A stretch of DNA of 64,000 nucleotides from Romanomermis culicivorax (taxonomy: Eukaryota > Nematoda > Enoplea > Mermithida > Mermithidae): positions 1,860,001 to 1,924,000 of the forward strand of contig CAWUHX010000010.1 in NCBI GenBank assembly GCA_963922205.1, in the 5' to 3' direction. Every line of letters starts with the position of its first letter. The stretch's first letter is position 1. Made by a program: the position numbers and the translations under genes. The notes below the pieces were generated by a model that was not told the origin of the DNA, did not search any database, and was given only the letters and a program-made list of their open reading frames with translations. Of the stretch, positions 33,081-57,700 are shown in pieces.

Positions 33081-34340
33081 CACTGTTTTTTTAGCGCGGC
33101 GCTAATAAAGCGTGGGCCGCGCTAATGAAAAATTTTGGTCATTAGCGCGGTGCGCTAATGATCGAATTTTTATTTGAGAATTTACAATGATGAATATACA
33201 AGGCCGTTGGGACTTTGCCGTTGATTTCGTGTCCCTCACAGAGAAAAATCTCAAAATTTTCCGGCGCGTCAGTGAGTATAACAGTCATTGTTTTTTATCG
33301 GACACGGCCATTAGCATATCTACTTCCACTTACTACTTAACATTCAGCAGTTTCAATCAACTGAATTATACCTCATCTCTTTTCCATTAGTTACAAGAAA
33401 ACATTTTGCCGATTAAAGGGATTTTCCATCAATCTTTACAATTTTTTTTCTTGTGTCATTTGAAGCCCCGTTTTTCTCCTCAATGCGATCTTTTAGGGCA
33501 TAAAATTTCGAAATAAGGAAAAAGCTTTGGGCATTTTTTTCATAAGAAAATATTTTTTTTCACTTCAAAACCGAAAAGATTCATTTTGGGGAATTTCAGA
33601 AGGTCAAAACCTCAAAATTTTCCGCCGGTAGAACAGTCATTGCTTTCTATCAAACGCGGCCGTTATCATATCTACTTCCACTTACTAATTAACCTTCATC
33701 AGTACCTATCAATTGAATTACTTCATCTCTTTTTTACTAAAATTTAGTCAATAGTCAATAATTTGCTGATAATTGAGATTTTTCATCACTTCTCAGAATT
33801 TTATTCTCTCGCTTCGTTTGGAGTTTTCCAAGGTTTTGAAACGTGAACCTTCACAATCTGCGATTGAAAGACGATAAGATCCTCATTACAAGACTGTAAG
33901 AAGCTTCTGTTCAGGAATAATTTTTGGGAACATACATTTTCCAGCATTTTGGAACTCAAAAATCCGAAAATGTTCCCGGCGCTGGCCGCCGGGATAAGAA
34001 AAGTATTATGATGCATTAGTTTCATTCCGATTTATTTTCATTGTTATAAAGATTCATTTTCCTGCCTTTTAGAATGTAAAAACCTGAAAATTTCCCCGGA
34101 AAATTTTTTTCCTCGGTTGCGACCCTGTGAATATAGGTAGGTAGGTACGTTTTAAAGAACGCTGTCAAAATATACGTTTACAATAACATTTCTCAATAAT
34201 GCTTAATACAATCACTAATAACTTGATCACTATTGTAAAGAGAAATAAGTTACTGTGCGCTAATAAAAATTTTTTTGCGCTAATGAAGTCAAACTGCCAT
34301 TAGCGGCACTGCTAATGGGTGTGCCGCTAAAAAAACAGTG
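33081..34340. mobile_element. hAT-like element, GCGCTAAT subtype, 1260 bp
   Basis: Ends CACTGTTTTTTTAGCG / CGCTAAAAAAACAGTG; flanks TGTCAATA and TGTAAATA (7 of 8). TTAGCGCGGCGCTAA palindrome inside the left end and GCGCTAAT words inside both. Interior repeats CAAAATTTTCCGGCGC and CTACTTCCACTTACTA blocks. Confidence 0.8.
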
Positions 34341-37017
34341 TGTAAATATGATTTTTGCATTCTATTCTTCAATGCTAAATGGTTTAATTGACTGCAAATT
34401 AGACGGCTTATTCAGGGAATAACTGCTGCCAGAACTCATTTTTCAGCATCTTAACATCAAAAATCCATAGAAATTTTTGGCAATTTGTCCTGCAACTTTT
34501 TTATCATTCTTGCTGTTTGGACTGAATTTATTAAACATCATTTGCTTCGAGCTGATTTTCTCGCTGGTTAGCTGATTCAAGGCATCATGTCATTGCTCAA
34601 GTAAGAACATCATTCTAGACAAAAAATTAAACCTTAGCCATGGAATAAGTCTTGAAGACATTCATTTATCAGCGTCCTAGAGCATAAAACTCCAAAAAAT
34701 TTTCCGGCGCTCCGCGCCGGAATCAAGCATAAATTAATTGCAGTCCATAGTTTTTTACTTTGACTGATCACAGAGATGTCGCCAGTAGAATTTCTAGGCG
34801 ATTTAGGATTTTTTGCTTCCGTTTTTGGTTCCAGTGAAATCGGTTATTTTAAAGCTGCAGACGTTAGAATGTTTTCCAGTCTCTTAACCTCTCCTCACTC
34901 AGATGTCAGCGACAGTGATTCAGCACATATGAATTCATGTTATGAAAGTGAAGATTTTTTACTCACAGTAAAGATTAGACTTGAAGGGGGATAAAGTTTT
35001 TGTTCTGTCACCATTGAAGATTTCATTATGCAGATATTCTAAACTTGTGTAGCTTTTACACAGCAGATATTAGGCATCTGATAAACACTTAAACAGAATC
35101 ATTTAAGGACGCATGAATTAAAATGCCTGCATAATCACAGCAGCTGTATAATAGATTATTACTGCCTGGATCCGTATGTAGTGGACCTGATTACCCGGAT
35201 CCGTAAAACTTATTTCCAATTACCCGGAACCGGATGGAGGCAAGTTGATTACCCGAAAGATTGAAAGTCTTGGATCCGTTTCATCTCTAGATATGAGTGA
35301 CTTGTTCCGCGTCTGGGATTTCGATATTTTAGAACGCTGAAGAATGAACCTTTCCGACTTGTATTGAAAACACGGAAAGTTTTATTTTTCAGTGAATTCA
35401 ATGAATTTTCAGTCGGGCAGGCTACAGTTCAAAAACTAGGACAGCAACCAAGAATTTTGACTCTTCAACCAGCAAAAATTCTTACTTGGACTCAAAATGT
35501 TTTAATCACACAAATGCCAAAATCTTTTTAAAGACCGCAAAAAGCCTTTGAGAAAATAACAGAAAAATCTTGCTTTTCGTAAAATTCTCAAAAAAACGAC
35601 ATAGGATCAACTATTTATCCATAATATCTTGTTAATTAAATTCTATAAGCATTAGCTAGAATGACATTTTCTAACCGCTCATTGGAATAATATATAGAAG
35701 AATTATTAAATATAATTAAAATTCGGCGCGAAGCGCCGGAAAATTTCAACAATTTTCAATTTTATAACGCGTAAAATGCACCTCCGATTAGGAAACCATA
35801 AAAAAATTTTCCTCAAATTATTGCCTGTGTCCAAAAAAGTTTTCCTCAATTCAAAAAAAAAGTTGCTCAAAAATGGTCGATTGAGGAAAAAACTGTGGGT
35901 TGGCCAAGTTGGGGTGTTACCCCCCCCCCCTTCCAATTACAGCTATGTTCCAGAGTCTTGGAGGAAAAAATCAAAAGGTTGGCGCTTGGCAAGATTAACT
36001 TGTCCGGCGGCGCGTAGTGCCGAAAAAATTTTGGTTGTTAGGCTTGCAAAACATCGGAAAGTTTATGTTTTCAGCTCATTCTTGTGTAATTATGGATGAT
36101 CGGTCGTGATCTTTTCTACATTCATTGGAAAATATTAAACACTTTTTCGCCATTTTCGAAATTTGACTGCTATGTATTCAAAAAATTCATCTACCAAGCA
36201 TTAAGCGTTTCCCCCTATCTTTTTAGTAGGTATAATTAGAATGAAGGGAATGAGAAAGAAATTTGACTTGATCTTCAAAATAGTGAACTAGACTGTGGGG
36301 GTTTGATGTCAAAAGCTTAGTTTTGGATGTTCAATTCTTTCCAACGAATCTCAAAATTTTCCGGCGTGACGACGACGCCACAGTCAATGACTTTAAAATC
36401 ATTATTTTCCATTATCCAGCTTAGGCGCGCGCGGCTGTTAACATGCTTTTATTTGTCTGTACTTGCTAAAATGAAAAAAACTGAAATAGCGCCGTTCGTG
36501 TCTATAACTCTCTACTTGTGATCTGATCGCAGAGACTTCTACTCTGTAATTCAGGGATATTGGACTTTGTATCGTCTGCTGAACTTCATTACTTTTGGCA
36601 AAATTGTACTCGAAAATTTTTATTTTTTCCATTTTTGGTGAATTAACGGTTCTAAACGCATTAGAATCAGAAAATTAAACGTCATCAAGATTCATTGAAA
36701 AACCTCTTTTCTACACAAATATTTGTGTAGCAAAGATTAGATAATGGAGAGAATAAGCAATTATTTTTCTTCAAAATTGTGGAATTTGATTCTTAGGCAA
36801 TGCAGCCATACACACGAAGTTCAATTTCAGTCTCAATTATTTGAGTGAAGGTTCTATATTTTTGTCATATATTTTGCGTTTATTTCATTTCGTAAATTAT
36901 TCTTCTAACTTCAGATGGGTGATAAGCGAAAAGGAGAAAGCACATAGTGCGGTCTTTTACTTTACATGGCTTGACACGATTAGACAAATTCAACCTTTGT
37001 TTTGCGGTTTTTCCGGG
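34341..37017. other. upstream region of YAP, TE fragments
   Basis: Contains fragments of the shared hAT core (GGCGCTCCGCGCCGG at about 34702, GGCGCGAAGCGCCGG at about 35724), a CATACCTG fragment at about 35890-35945 and a CCGGATCC cluster at 35165-35285. A 72-codon ORF at 34776 is not recognisable. The YAP promoter should lie here. Confidence 0.45.
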
Positions 37018-49407
<12,390 letters not shown>

Positions 49408-50373
49408 ATTTGTACAGCGCGAGTGAGTCGCAATGCTCATTTGATTATTACCCATTACGAAAGAAATCCATTAGAATCCGCCGTATCTGTAATTAGCGTA
49501 AAATGTACCGGAAAAATACCATTTACTTTTAAATTGCATCTTATAACTTATATATACATTTTTCATTGCCCTTATTGAAAATGTGCCTTTTTACACGCGT
49601 GCCTAAAACGTTTTTTATCGCGGTAAGCCTTTATATTTTACTGTTTTAGTTCTCTGTAAAAAATTAATTTTTGGAATTTTATGAACAAATTTTCATCTAT
49701 AAGTGTAAATATTGAAATTTTGCGAGTGTCAGTCGAACAAGCTCCATTGAGTATATTTGCGGACTTATCTTCATATTTTGTCAATCGGGATTTTTCGAAT
49801 TGGTTCGTACAACTCCCCGCCGAGTTTGTACGATCTGAATATTTGATTGAATGCATCATTATCACACGAAAACGTTTCATAGCCTAAAATATCACTTAGG
49901 CCGTTTTCGTGCTGGATGGTTTTTAATGGAAATTTTGTCGTATCTACTTCTCGGAATGAGAAATTTTGTATCGTATTCAGCGAAAAAATATCTTGTTTTT
50001 ATCGATAAGCAAAGTTTTTTATTTTTTTATATAATTTTCGTCCTATATTTCATTGATTTTTGTGTGTCGTACACATTTCAGTTCGAAATTTTTGCGCTCA
50101 TCAAGGAAACTTGTTAATAATTTTTGTAGCATGCTCGTTTCGACATCTCTGTACGATTTGTACGTAGATTCTTTGATGTTTTTTGTGATTATAATCAATT
50201 TTCTATTTATACGATTAAATAATTTCGTATTTTTCTAAGCTAGCGAGTCGTTCGCAGCTCTCTTTACCATGGTGCGGGTAATCCCGTTTCTCGAACACGC
50301 GCTGTAAGCTTACATGAAAAATATTGCATGTTTACAGAACTATAGTTTGTTTTTATCGGGTATTTCATGTGAG
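49408..50373 (+). other. YAP 3' UTR region
   Basis: AT-rich DNA after the YAP stop without coding signal. The poly(A) site could not be fixed. Confidence 0.45.
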
Positions 50374-51262
50374 CGAATTCCCAATTGAGCGATTTTAAGC
50401 GAGCAATTGAGAATTCATTTTCTTCACATTTTCCTTTACCTTATATTTTTCTTTGTACGTATTTCTTTTTTCTTTCGGTTTTTGTGTGTATTCCCCATGT
50501 TTTCGTTTATGTATGTTTTCATCTTTTGTCTATGCTTTCTTTTATTTTATTCCTCCTTGTCATCTTGAGTTTTTCGTTATGCTCACGATACAATGCATTA
50601 CAATTTGTCGTTTTAGATAACCGTAGTCTCCCATATAACTTTTGAACATTTCGGCATGCATGAGTCTTTCATCGTTGTAAGTATATATAAAAGAATGCAG
50701 GAAGAAAGGAAACGTCTCATCAAAAATGGAGAGATTAAGAATACGTAAAAATAAGTGGAAAAGCATAAGAAAAAAACATGGAAAAAGTGACAAGATAGAG
50801 AAAGCAGCAAGGAAAAAAGAAAAAATGTGAAAAAGAATCGGAAGAGTTGGAAAAGATAAAGATGTAAGGGCAAAAAACTAAAATGAAAAGTAGACAAGAA
50901 TGAAGAAAAAATTAAAAAGGAAATAGAGTGTGCCGAATTGTATAACAATTAACGGACATGCTTATTAAAAATGACGACTTGTAATGTACTGTGCCATAAG
51001 AAAAAAAAAGATGACAAGAAAAAAGATAATGAAGGAAAGGCAAAGATAAAAGATAAAAAATGCAAATATGCACATACATAAACGAAAACATATTTGCAAC
51101 TCACTGAACGAAATAAAAAAATGTATATACAAAGAAAAATATTATGTACATTTCTTTTGGAATCGCCTAATTGAGAATTTGCTCAACTGGGAGTCGCTCA
51201 ATTTGGAATTCGCTCAATGGGGAGTGGCTCAATTGGGAATTTGCTCAATCGGGACTAGACCG
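50374..51262. mobile_element. element bounded by inverted GAGCAATTGGGAATT arrays
   Basis: Right arm 51165-51260 is a tandem array of alternating 16- and 15-bp units such as AATTGGGAATTTGCTC and AATGGGGAGTGGCTC. Left arm 50374-50415 holds the complement (GCGAATTCCCAATTGAGCG). Interior is A/G-rich low-complexity DNA. Confidence 0.6.
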
Positions 51263-51669
51263 TTTTTTATAAAATGTCTCTGAATTCAGAAATCAATACT
51301 GTTATGAAAATTGTTTAGGCAAGTTTTTACTGAAATATTTTTCATTCAGAAAATTGTCAATTGAATAAATCTACAAATTTTATGTCCTATATGACTTGTT
51401 CTTTGGTCAGAAATCGTAGAAATAAGAAACAGTACCTGCTTCGAAACTTTTATAGTTTAAAACTGATGCTTCTGCAAAAACGCAATCAAACTTATCTGAA
51501 ACTAATTAGCGTGTAATTTATTTGAGAGAACGCTGCTAACAAAGCAACACAGAAAATCATGAATAAACGTATGTAAAATTTCGCAATTATAGCGCAAGTC
51601 ACAAAAATCGTTAGTCAAGAGATTAGGAAGCGTAATGTCTGATTTAAAAACTCGCAAGTCGAACAAATG

Positions 51670-51764
51670 CTACCATTCAAGGAATCGCAGCAGCCGACAT
51701 TGTTTCACTCGAAGCGCCCGTCGACTGAATTGATTCGGCGAATTGGGATTCAACGGCGGCAGTA
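51670..51764 (-). CDS. membrane protein candidate last exon
   Basis: Acceptor CGACGTTTCAG|TACTGC after a pyrimidine stretch. In phase with exon C it reads VLPPLNPNSPNQFSRRALRV to TAG at 51672-51670. A second frame also stays open (TAAVESQFAESIQSTGASSE...) and looks as protein-like, so the splice partner is not settled. Confidence 0.4.
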
Positions 51765-54700
51765 CTGAAACGTCGACATGAGGATTTGATTAAAAATTTA
51801 AAAAAGTAATTATTAAACCTGTTCACGTCGTTTTCAGTTGCAGCTTTAAATATTCGAACTGAAAAGTAAAACAAATATTTTAAACCGAATTTTGGAAAAC
51901 TCAAAATTCCATAGCGCGTGATATTCATATCTTCATTAATCGCGTAAAATTATATAAAATTTGATGATTCGATGTTGAGTCACATCAATCAAGATTTCGA
52001 AAACATATCAAACTCTAATGACGAACAGATCAAGGAGCCGAACTTTATGACAGAAGGTCTTCCTAATGTAAAATTGGAAATCTTTCGTATTACAGTGCAT
52101 TCGATAAATTCACAGCAATCTAAGTTAATGTTACACTGATCGTTTTTGCTCGTTGGCTTTGTAACACTGAAATATGTGCCATCTATATACAGTCGAAAGT
52201 TTATAGACAAGCAGAAAATTGCATTCTACAAGTAACGGAAAAACGAGGTTTGGGTAGGTCGAAGTTCCCCAGCAGACTATGACTGAAACTGAGCAGATTC
52301 TCTCTGACTCCTAAAAGATTGGACCCACCAAACAGTGATTGAGAAAATCACGAATAGATAAAATGAGAAAATCGTCATAAGCATTAAGATGATGCTGTGA
52401 CCATACATGCACAGCATAGAAATTCTGCTGGGGGTGCGTCAGGACAGGGGGTGAAATAGAACTTTTTTTCGTTCTTAAGAACTTTTCTAACATAAAATCA
52501 GCATATTCTTCAACCTATATTAGTCAGATATGTGAATTATTTGCTTAGACAGCACTTTTTAAAGTTTTAATGTCACTCCTTTGGAATCAAGTATGCTTTG
52601 TTCAGAAAAATTGTTAAACTACAGCATCATTTCCATTTTTATGACGACTATCTCTTCTTTCTTGCTCATTTTCCTCCGCCATCTTCTCAATCATTGCTAA
52701 TTGAGGGTTAAATCTGCTGAGGGTCAGCAAGAATCTGCTGGGGGTAACCCCCCCCCCATGCGCATGTATGGCTGTGACTCAACAGTTTTCCAAAACAAAG
52801 CATACATGATCCCAAAGAAGCAATATTAGAGCGTGAAGAAACGCTGATGTTGTAAATAATTTCCTATAAAATTATTAAAATGTGTATTTATAGCGCGAAG
52901 CGCCGAAAAAATGTACACGTTTGATCATTTTTTCTTCTGACATTTTTCGTTCAAAAAGATTAGGTTCCCATTGCGAACCCATTTCGGCCATATGATTGCA
53001 AATCATAGGGTCACAATACGGCTAGCCATATAGCCGATGATTTTTGGTGGTCCTGGGGCACTTCCTCTTCAATTTAACATGAATCACGTTCGAAAAATCT
53101 CGCTGACATAAGGAAAGATTCTTCCAGGAAGGCAATCTGATCTCGCAATCATTTTCGATCTAAGAACTTCTGAACGTCATCAAATTTCAGAATTGTGTAT
53201 TTTATACGGTATCAGAGATAAACGCTGCTTCTAGTAGTCTTTATTGTAGTGCTTAAAATCATCTGTTTAATGCGTGTTTCGTCATCTTCTAAACGTCCCT
53301 AGCTGTTGATATTGGGTTCAGGGAACTGCCACAATAGATCATGCATTATTAGCATGTATTTATATGCATTATCAGTATGTAATTTAGACCGGAAGACCTT
53401 CGTTAGATACACAATGATTTACCGTAGTAAAATACTTCCAGGTAAGCTGTTTTTCTGAACTTAACCTAGTCAGTACAAAAAAACAAAAGCTAAAATCTTA
53501 AAAATTAGTGGAAAAACGTGGAAAATCGTCGAAGAAAAAACATATTCAACTAGAAAAAGAACGAACAGGAAAAGATAACAAAACGTCTAAACAGTAAAGG
53601 CTGTGTAGTATAGATTTTACCTTACCAGAACTCGGAGACGGATTAGCGAAAACTACACTTTGATCGACCGTACTTTGATGATCTTGGTACTCATTTTCAC
53701 TTTGACACGGCCGAATGAACGGATTTTCCATTTTGTAATACGTAGCGGTCACCGCTTTTTTCGACGTTTCGGATATTTGATCGCCTAATTTGATTTCTAA
53801 ATTTTTCGATCGACGATCGTCGGCCGCTGACGACGACGTCGAGTGATGGCAGCATTCCATTTTCAATTCGGATCGTAAAATCATTGTATTAGCAGATTGG
53901 CCGAAATTGACGGCGATCGGCACCGATTGATCGGAGCGAGCGCCGCCGCCCGCGTCTTTGACGACGAAAACATCAGCGGCGGTGGTGATGGAGGCGTCGT
54001 TTCGTTGACGAAGCGATGCACGATTGCGATTTCTTGGTTGAGAATCGGCTCTTTCCGAATGCGGAGAAGAAAGCATCGGCGGTGGCGGACAAGGAACTTT
54101 TTCATTTTTCTCGTCGCGGAACAAAATGGCACAAATTATTTGTACGATTAGGAAAATCACGAATAAAAGAAGCATACTAGCGGCGACTTTCCACATGGTC
54201 GGCGGCGTATAAAAATGATAGAGGATGGAATTGTATTCGAATTCGTAAGGCCATCTAAGATTTGAAAAAGGTGAGTATAATGTATGTGATTGTAGACCGA
54301 ACTCCCTCTCAATTTGATAAATTCGAAAAATGCCTGCGTAACATACATTAACAAGGTTGGTAATCTTGTCTTTTGATGAAGAATCCACATTTTTGTTCGG
54401 TTTAGGTTTTACAGAATTCGGTTGTTTAATTTTAGCCAATTATTACCGTTTTGATATCTAATTGACTGAAGAAATCAGCACGACAATATCTTGAACTTAT
54501 TTATAGTTCCAACAATATTCAGCTCCAAAAAGAAAAAAATCTAGACATTTTTTTGTCGGGAAAGAGTAACAGATTAGGCAAAGTAGTAGGTATTTCAGTT
54601 CCGTTTAATGAACAAAAGGCACAATTCGGTCAATGATACATTGTTAATTGAACGAAATTGAAAAAATTTTTAAATTTTTATTCAAATTAAAAAAATCCGA

Positions 54701-57700
54701 CCATGCTAAAATTTCGTTTTTAGTCATTCATTGGAAAATTAAATAAAATCACCTAAATAACTAATGTTATAGCAAATTTATCAAAAACTAAACTTGCTGC
54801 AACAGGATACAATTTCAAGGCAAGGTTTCACAAAAAAAGAATCATGAAGTGCGTACGTGTACACTCAGGCCTGTAACTAGGGGGGGAATCCCCCCACCCT
54901 ATAATGAATCGAACAAAAAACTTTCAGCCTGTCTGATAATGCAGTTCCAACCGATGGTCAAAATCTCAAAATTTTCGTTACTCTGCTTGCATTTACCAAT
55001 TAACCTTCAGCAGTTTATATCAATTGAATCTTATCTCTTTGTTAGTCAGTATTTTGCCAGAAATTGAGATTTTTGATCAATCCTCTGAATTTTTTCACTA
55101 TCTGGTTTGGAACATTTCAAACGTTTTCAACGTAAACTTTTGCATTTATAAGCGACGAAGATTGAAAATATCATTCTAGACTATAAATTTACAACTTCTA
55201 TTCCGCAATATTTGTTGCAAGGATTCAATTTCCACCGTTTTTGAATACAGAAATTCGAAAATTTTTATATTCAAAAACAATAGGAAACAAAATTGCAATC
55301 TATTAGCATGATTTTAATTCAAATTTGAATGTTGCGAAGATTCTTTTTCCAGCGTTTTAGAATGTAAAAGCCCGAAAATTTTCCCGACGCTACGAGCCGG
55401 AACAAGAAATACATGAAATTCGATATTCATAATCAGAATTACTGAATCGTTAATAGCAGATAAATTCATGGGAAACCTATCGTTAATATGCCTTCAGCAG
55501 TTATAGAACATTAAAATTGTGAATTTGGAAAAAAAATCATAAATCGAAAATTGACGTTTTGCTCATGTTAATTCTAAGCGATTTAATCAGTAACCATACC
55601 GAAACTAATGTTCTTACAAACATTTTCAATTTTGAGAGACTTATAACGCGATATGATGAAAACTAAAAATAAACGAGAAGTTATCTTCAGAGCGACAAAG
55701 CGAAACCATAAAAACATTAAAAAATTACTTCCTGTCCATGAAGATCCATAAAAACGCACCGGCAATAAACCACAAAACGGTCAGGAAAACCGAAAACCCG
55801 ACAGCGCAATATTCGTACAAAGCTTTCAAATTGTATTGGTTGTAGGAAAACGACAAGGAAAATAAGATGATCTGGACCAAACCCGCCGCGATCGACAAAA
55901 TCGCCGTTGACAGACCAAGATACGTCGATGCGTGTGAAAAGCAGAAGCAATCGCGTTTCCTGGAGAGAAGTGTCATCTGTAGATAAAATAATGTGTCATC
56001 GTGAATCCGTAAATTTTGAAGCAGTCGCAGAATCGCAAAGAACTCATTCTGAAATCGAAAAATCAGAAGAAAGCCTTCTCTTATTCAACGGCTCCATATC
56101 CTTCGAAATACCGATTAAAATCCTGCGGCTCGCCAATAAATTGAACGCGTGGAAGATTCAGTAAAGATTGTTGTTTATGTATGTGCATCTGTGTACTTTC
56201 CCAATTGGGAAGTAGGGACCTCCACGGGCCGCCCGGCCCGGCTCGAGAGTGGGCTGGGCTTCGGGCCGTGGAAAAATATTATCGGGCCGAGCCAGGCCAG
56301 AGGGTTAAGGACCATAAAAGCCAGAAAATTTATGCAACTATTTACGTTTACAAGTGAACTTCCGACAAACGTCCATTTCCTGTATGTTTCCTACTTTGAA
56401 ATTTGCTAGAATTTCACTGCTATTGTATTTAGTGTGTATTTAACAATTGAAATGTTATCATCAGTATAATTACGATTTGTTTCAGATGCAGTTCAAGCTA
56501 TTAGCAATACTGTTCAGCATTCTGACGAATTTGAAGACTCTTGTTACCAGCATGAATCTCTTCTGTGGTCAAATTTCATTGATTAGTTCATCGGAAATGG
56601 AGATAAGGCGTCTTATGCACTGTTTTTTTTGCATGGCTCGTTTCGCCATTTGGCGAAACAGGTCAAAATTATCTTTTCTTCATTTTCATTTTTCAGCCAT
56701 TTTCTTCAAGTTACCTTTTTCGCTCAAAAAAGTCCACAGACGCGTTATTCATGCTTTTTTGGCTTTGAAAAATTTAATATATACAGAGGGAACCAAAAAT
56801 TAAGAAAACTTGACTTTTTTGAGTTCAGATAATGGTAACAATAAATAAAATGATTTCTAATTTTCAAATGATGATTTTCAAATTATCTAAAGCTTAAATA
56901 ATCAAATTCCGAAAAAATTGGCTGCAAAGTGCAAACACCTTAAATGGGTTCGAATATCACTAATTCTGGCGCAAAGTACCAGAAAAAACATTCGGATTTT
57001 GGTGTTCAACAACGCTGGCGCAAGAATTTTTTCAGCACTTATTTCATGGATAAAAAGTATAATTTTTCAGCCATTCAATCGTTTTTCAGTCGGGCAGAAT
57101 GCAAAAATCATACTGAAAATATGCAGCCAGAATTAAAAAATCAGGCAATCATGGCATTCTTCAAAAACTTCAGGTATTGTACTTTGCTCGTGCTAATTTA
57201 ATCATTTTCCAAGTTCAAATGCTCCATTCCTAAAATTCAAACATTTTTAAAGACTGCAATACTGCAAGTGAATACAATCAGTTCTAGAAAAATTAATAGT
57301 TCGATATATTTTTATTCAGGAACATAAATTTGATTTGGTTTTGGTTAATTTTTTTGCGTTAGCATAATTTTTCATCATTGTGACACACTTTTAAAAAAGG
57401 AGCTTTCACGGACCGGGCCCGAGCCGCGTGCTTGCGGCCCATGCAGGTCCCTACTACGCACCCAATAGCATATCCTCCACATTATCTGGAAATTAAAATA
57501 TTTGCCTACGATATTTGTTGGTAAACAATCCGTCATTTTTGTCACAATTTCGAAACTGTAGCTTTTGCATACAACCCCAAAAAATTTACGATTTCAAAAT
57601 ATGGGCCGCCCGTTCGACAAAAATGCGAAGTTACAGCCAAATTCGTATCAACCTCACATCGGACACCCTGTTATCTCAACTGTGGTACTAATGCTCGAAT

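Noticed and set aside
34776-34994. 72-codon ORF MSPVEFLGDLGFFASVFGSS
   Set aside because: Decent start context but no recognised domain, no splice partner and AT-rich codons; could be an exon, not supportable.
50613-50948. 111-codon minus-strand hydrophobic ORF
   Set aside because: Reverse complement of an A/G-rich low-complexity tract; Phe/Leu/Ser runs without domain or splice context.
56149-57201. ORFs in the 56213 hAT-like element as a transposase
   Set aside because: No DDE, BED or hAT dimerisation motif visible; short frames only.
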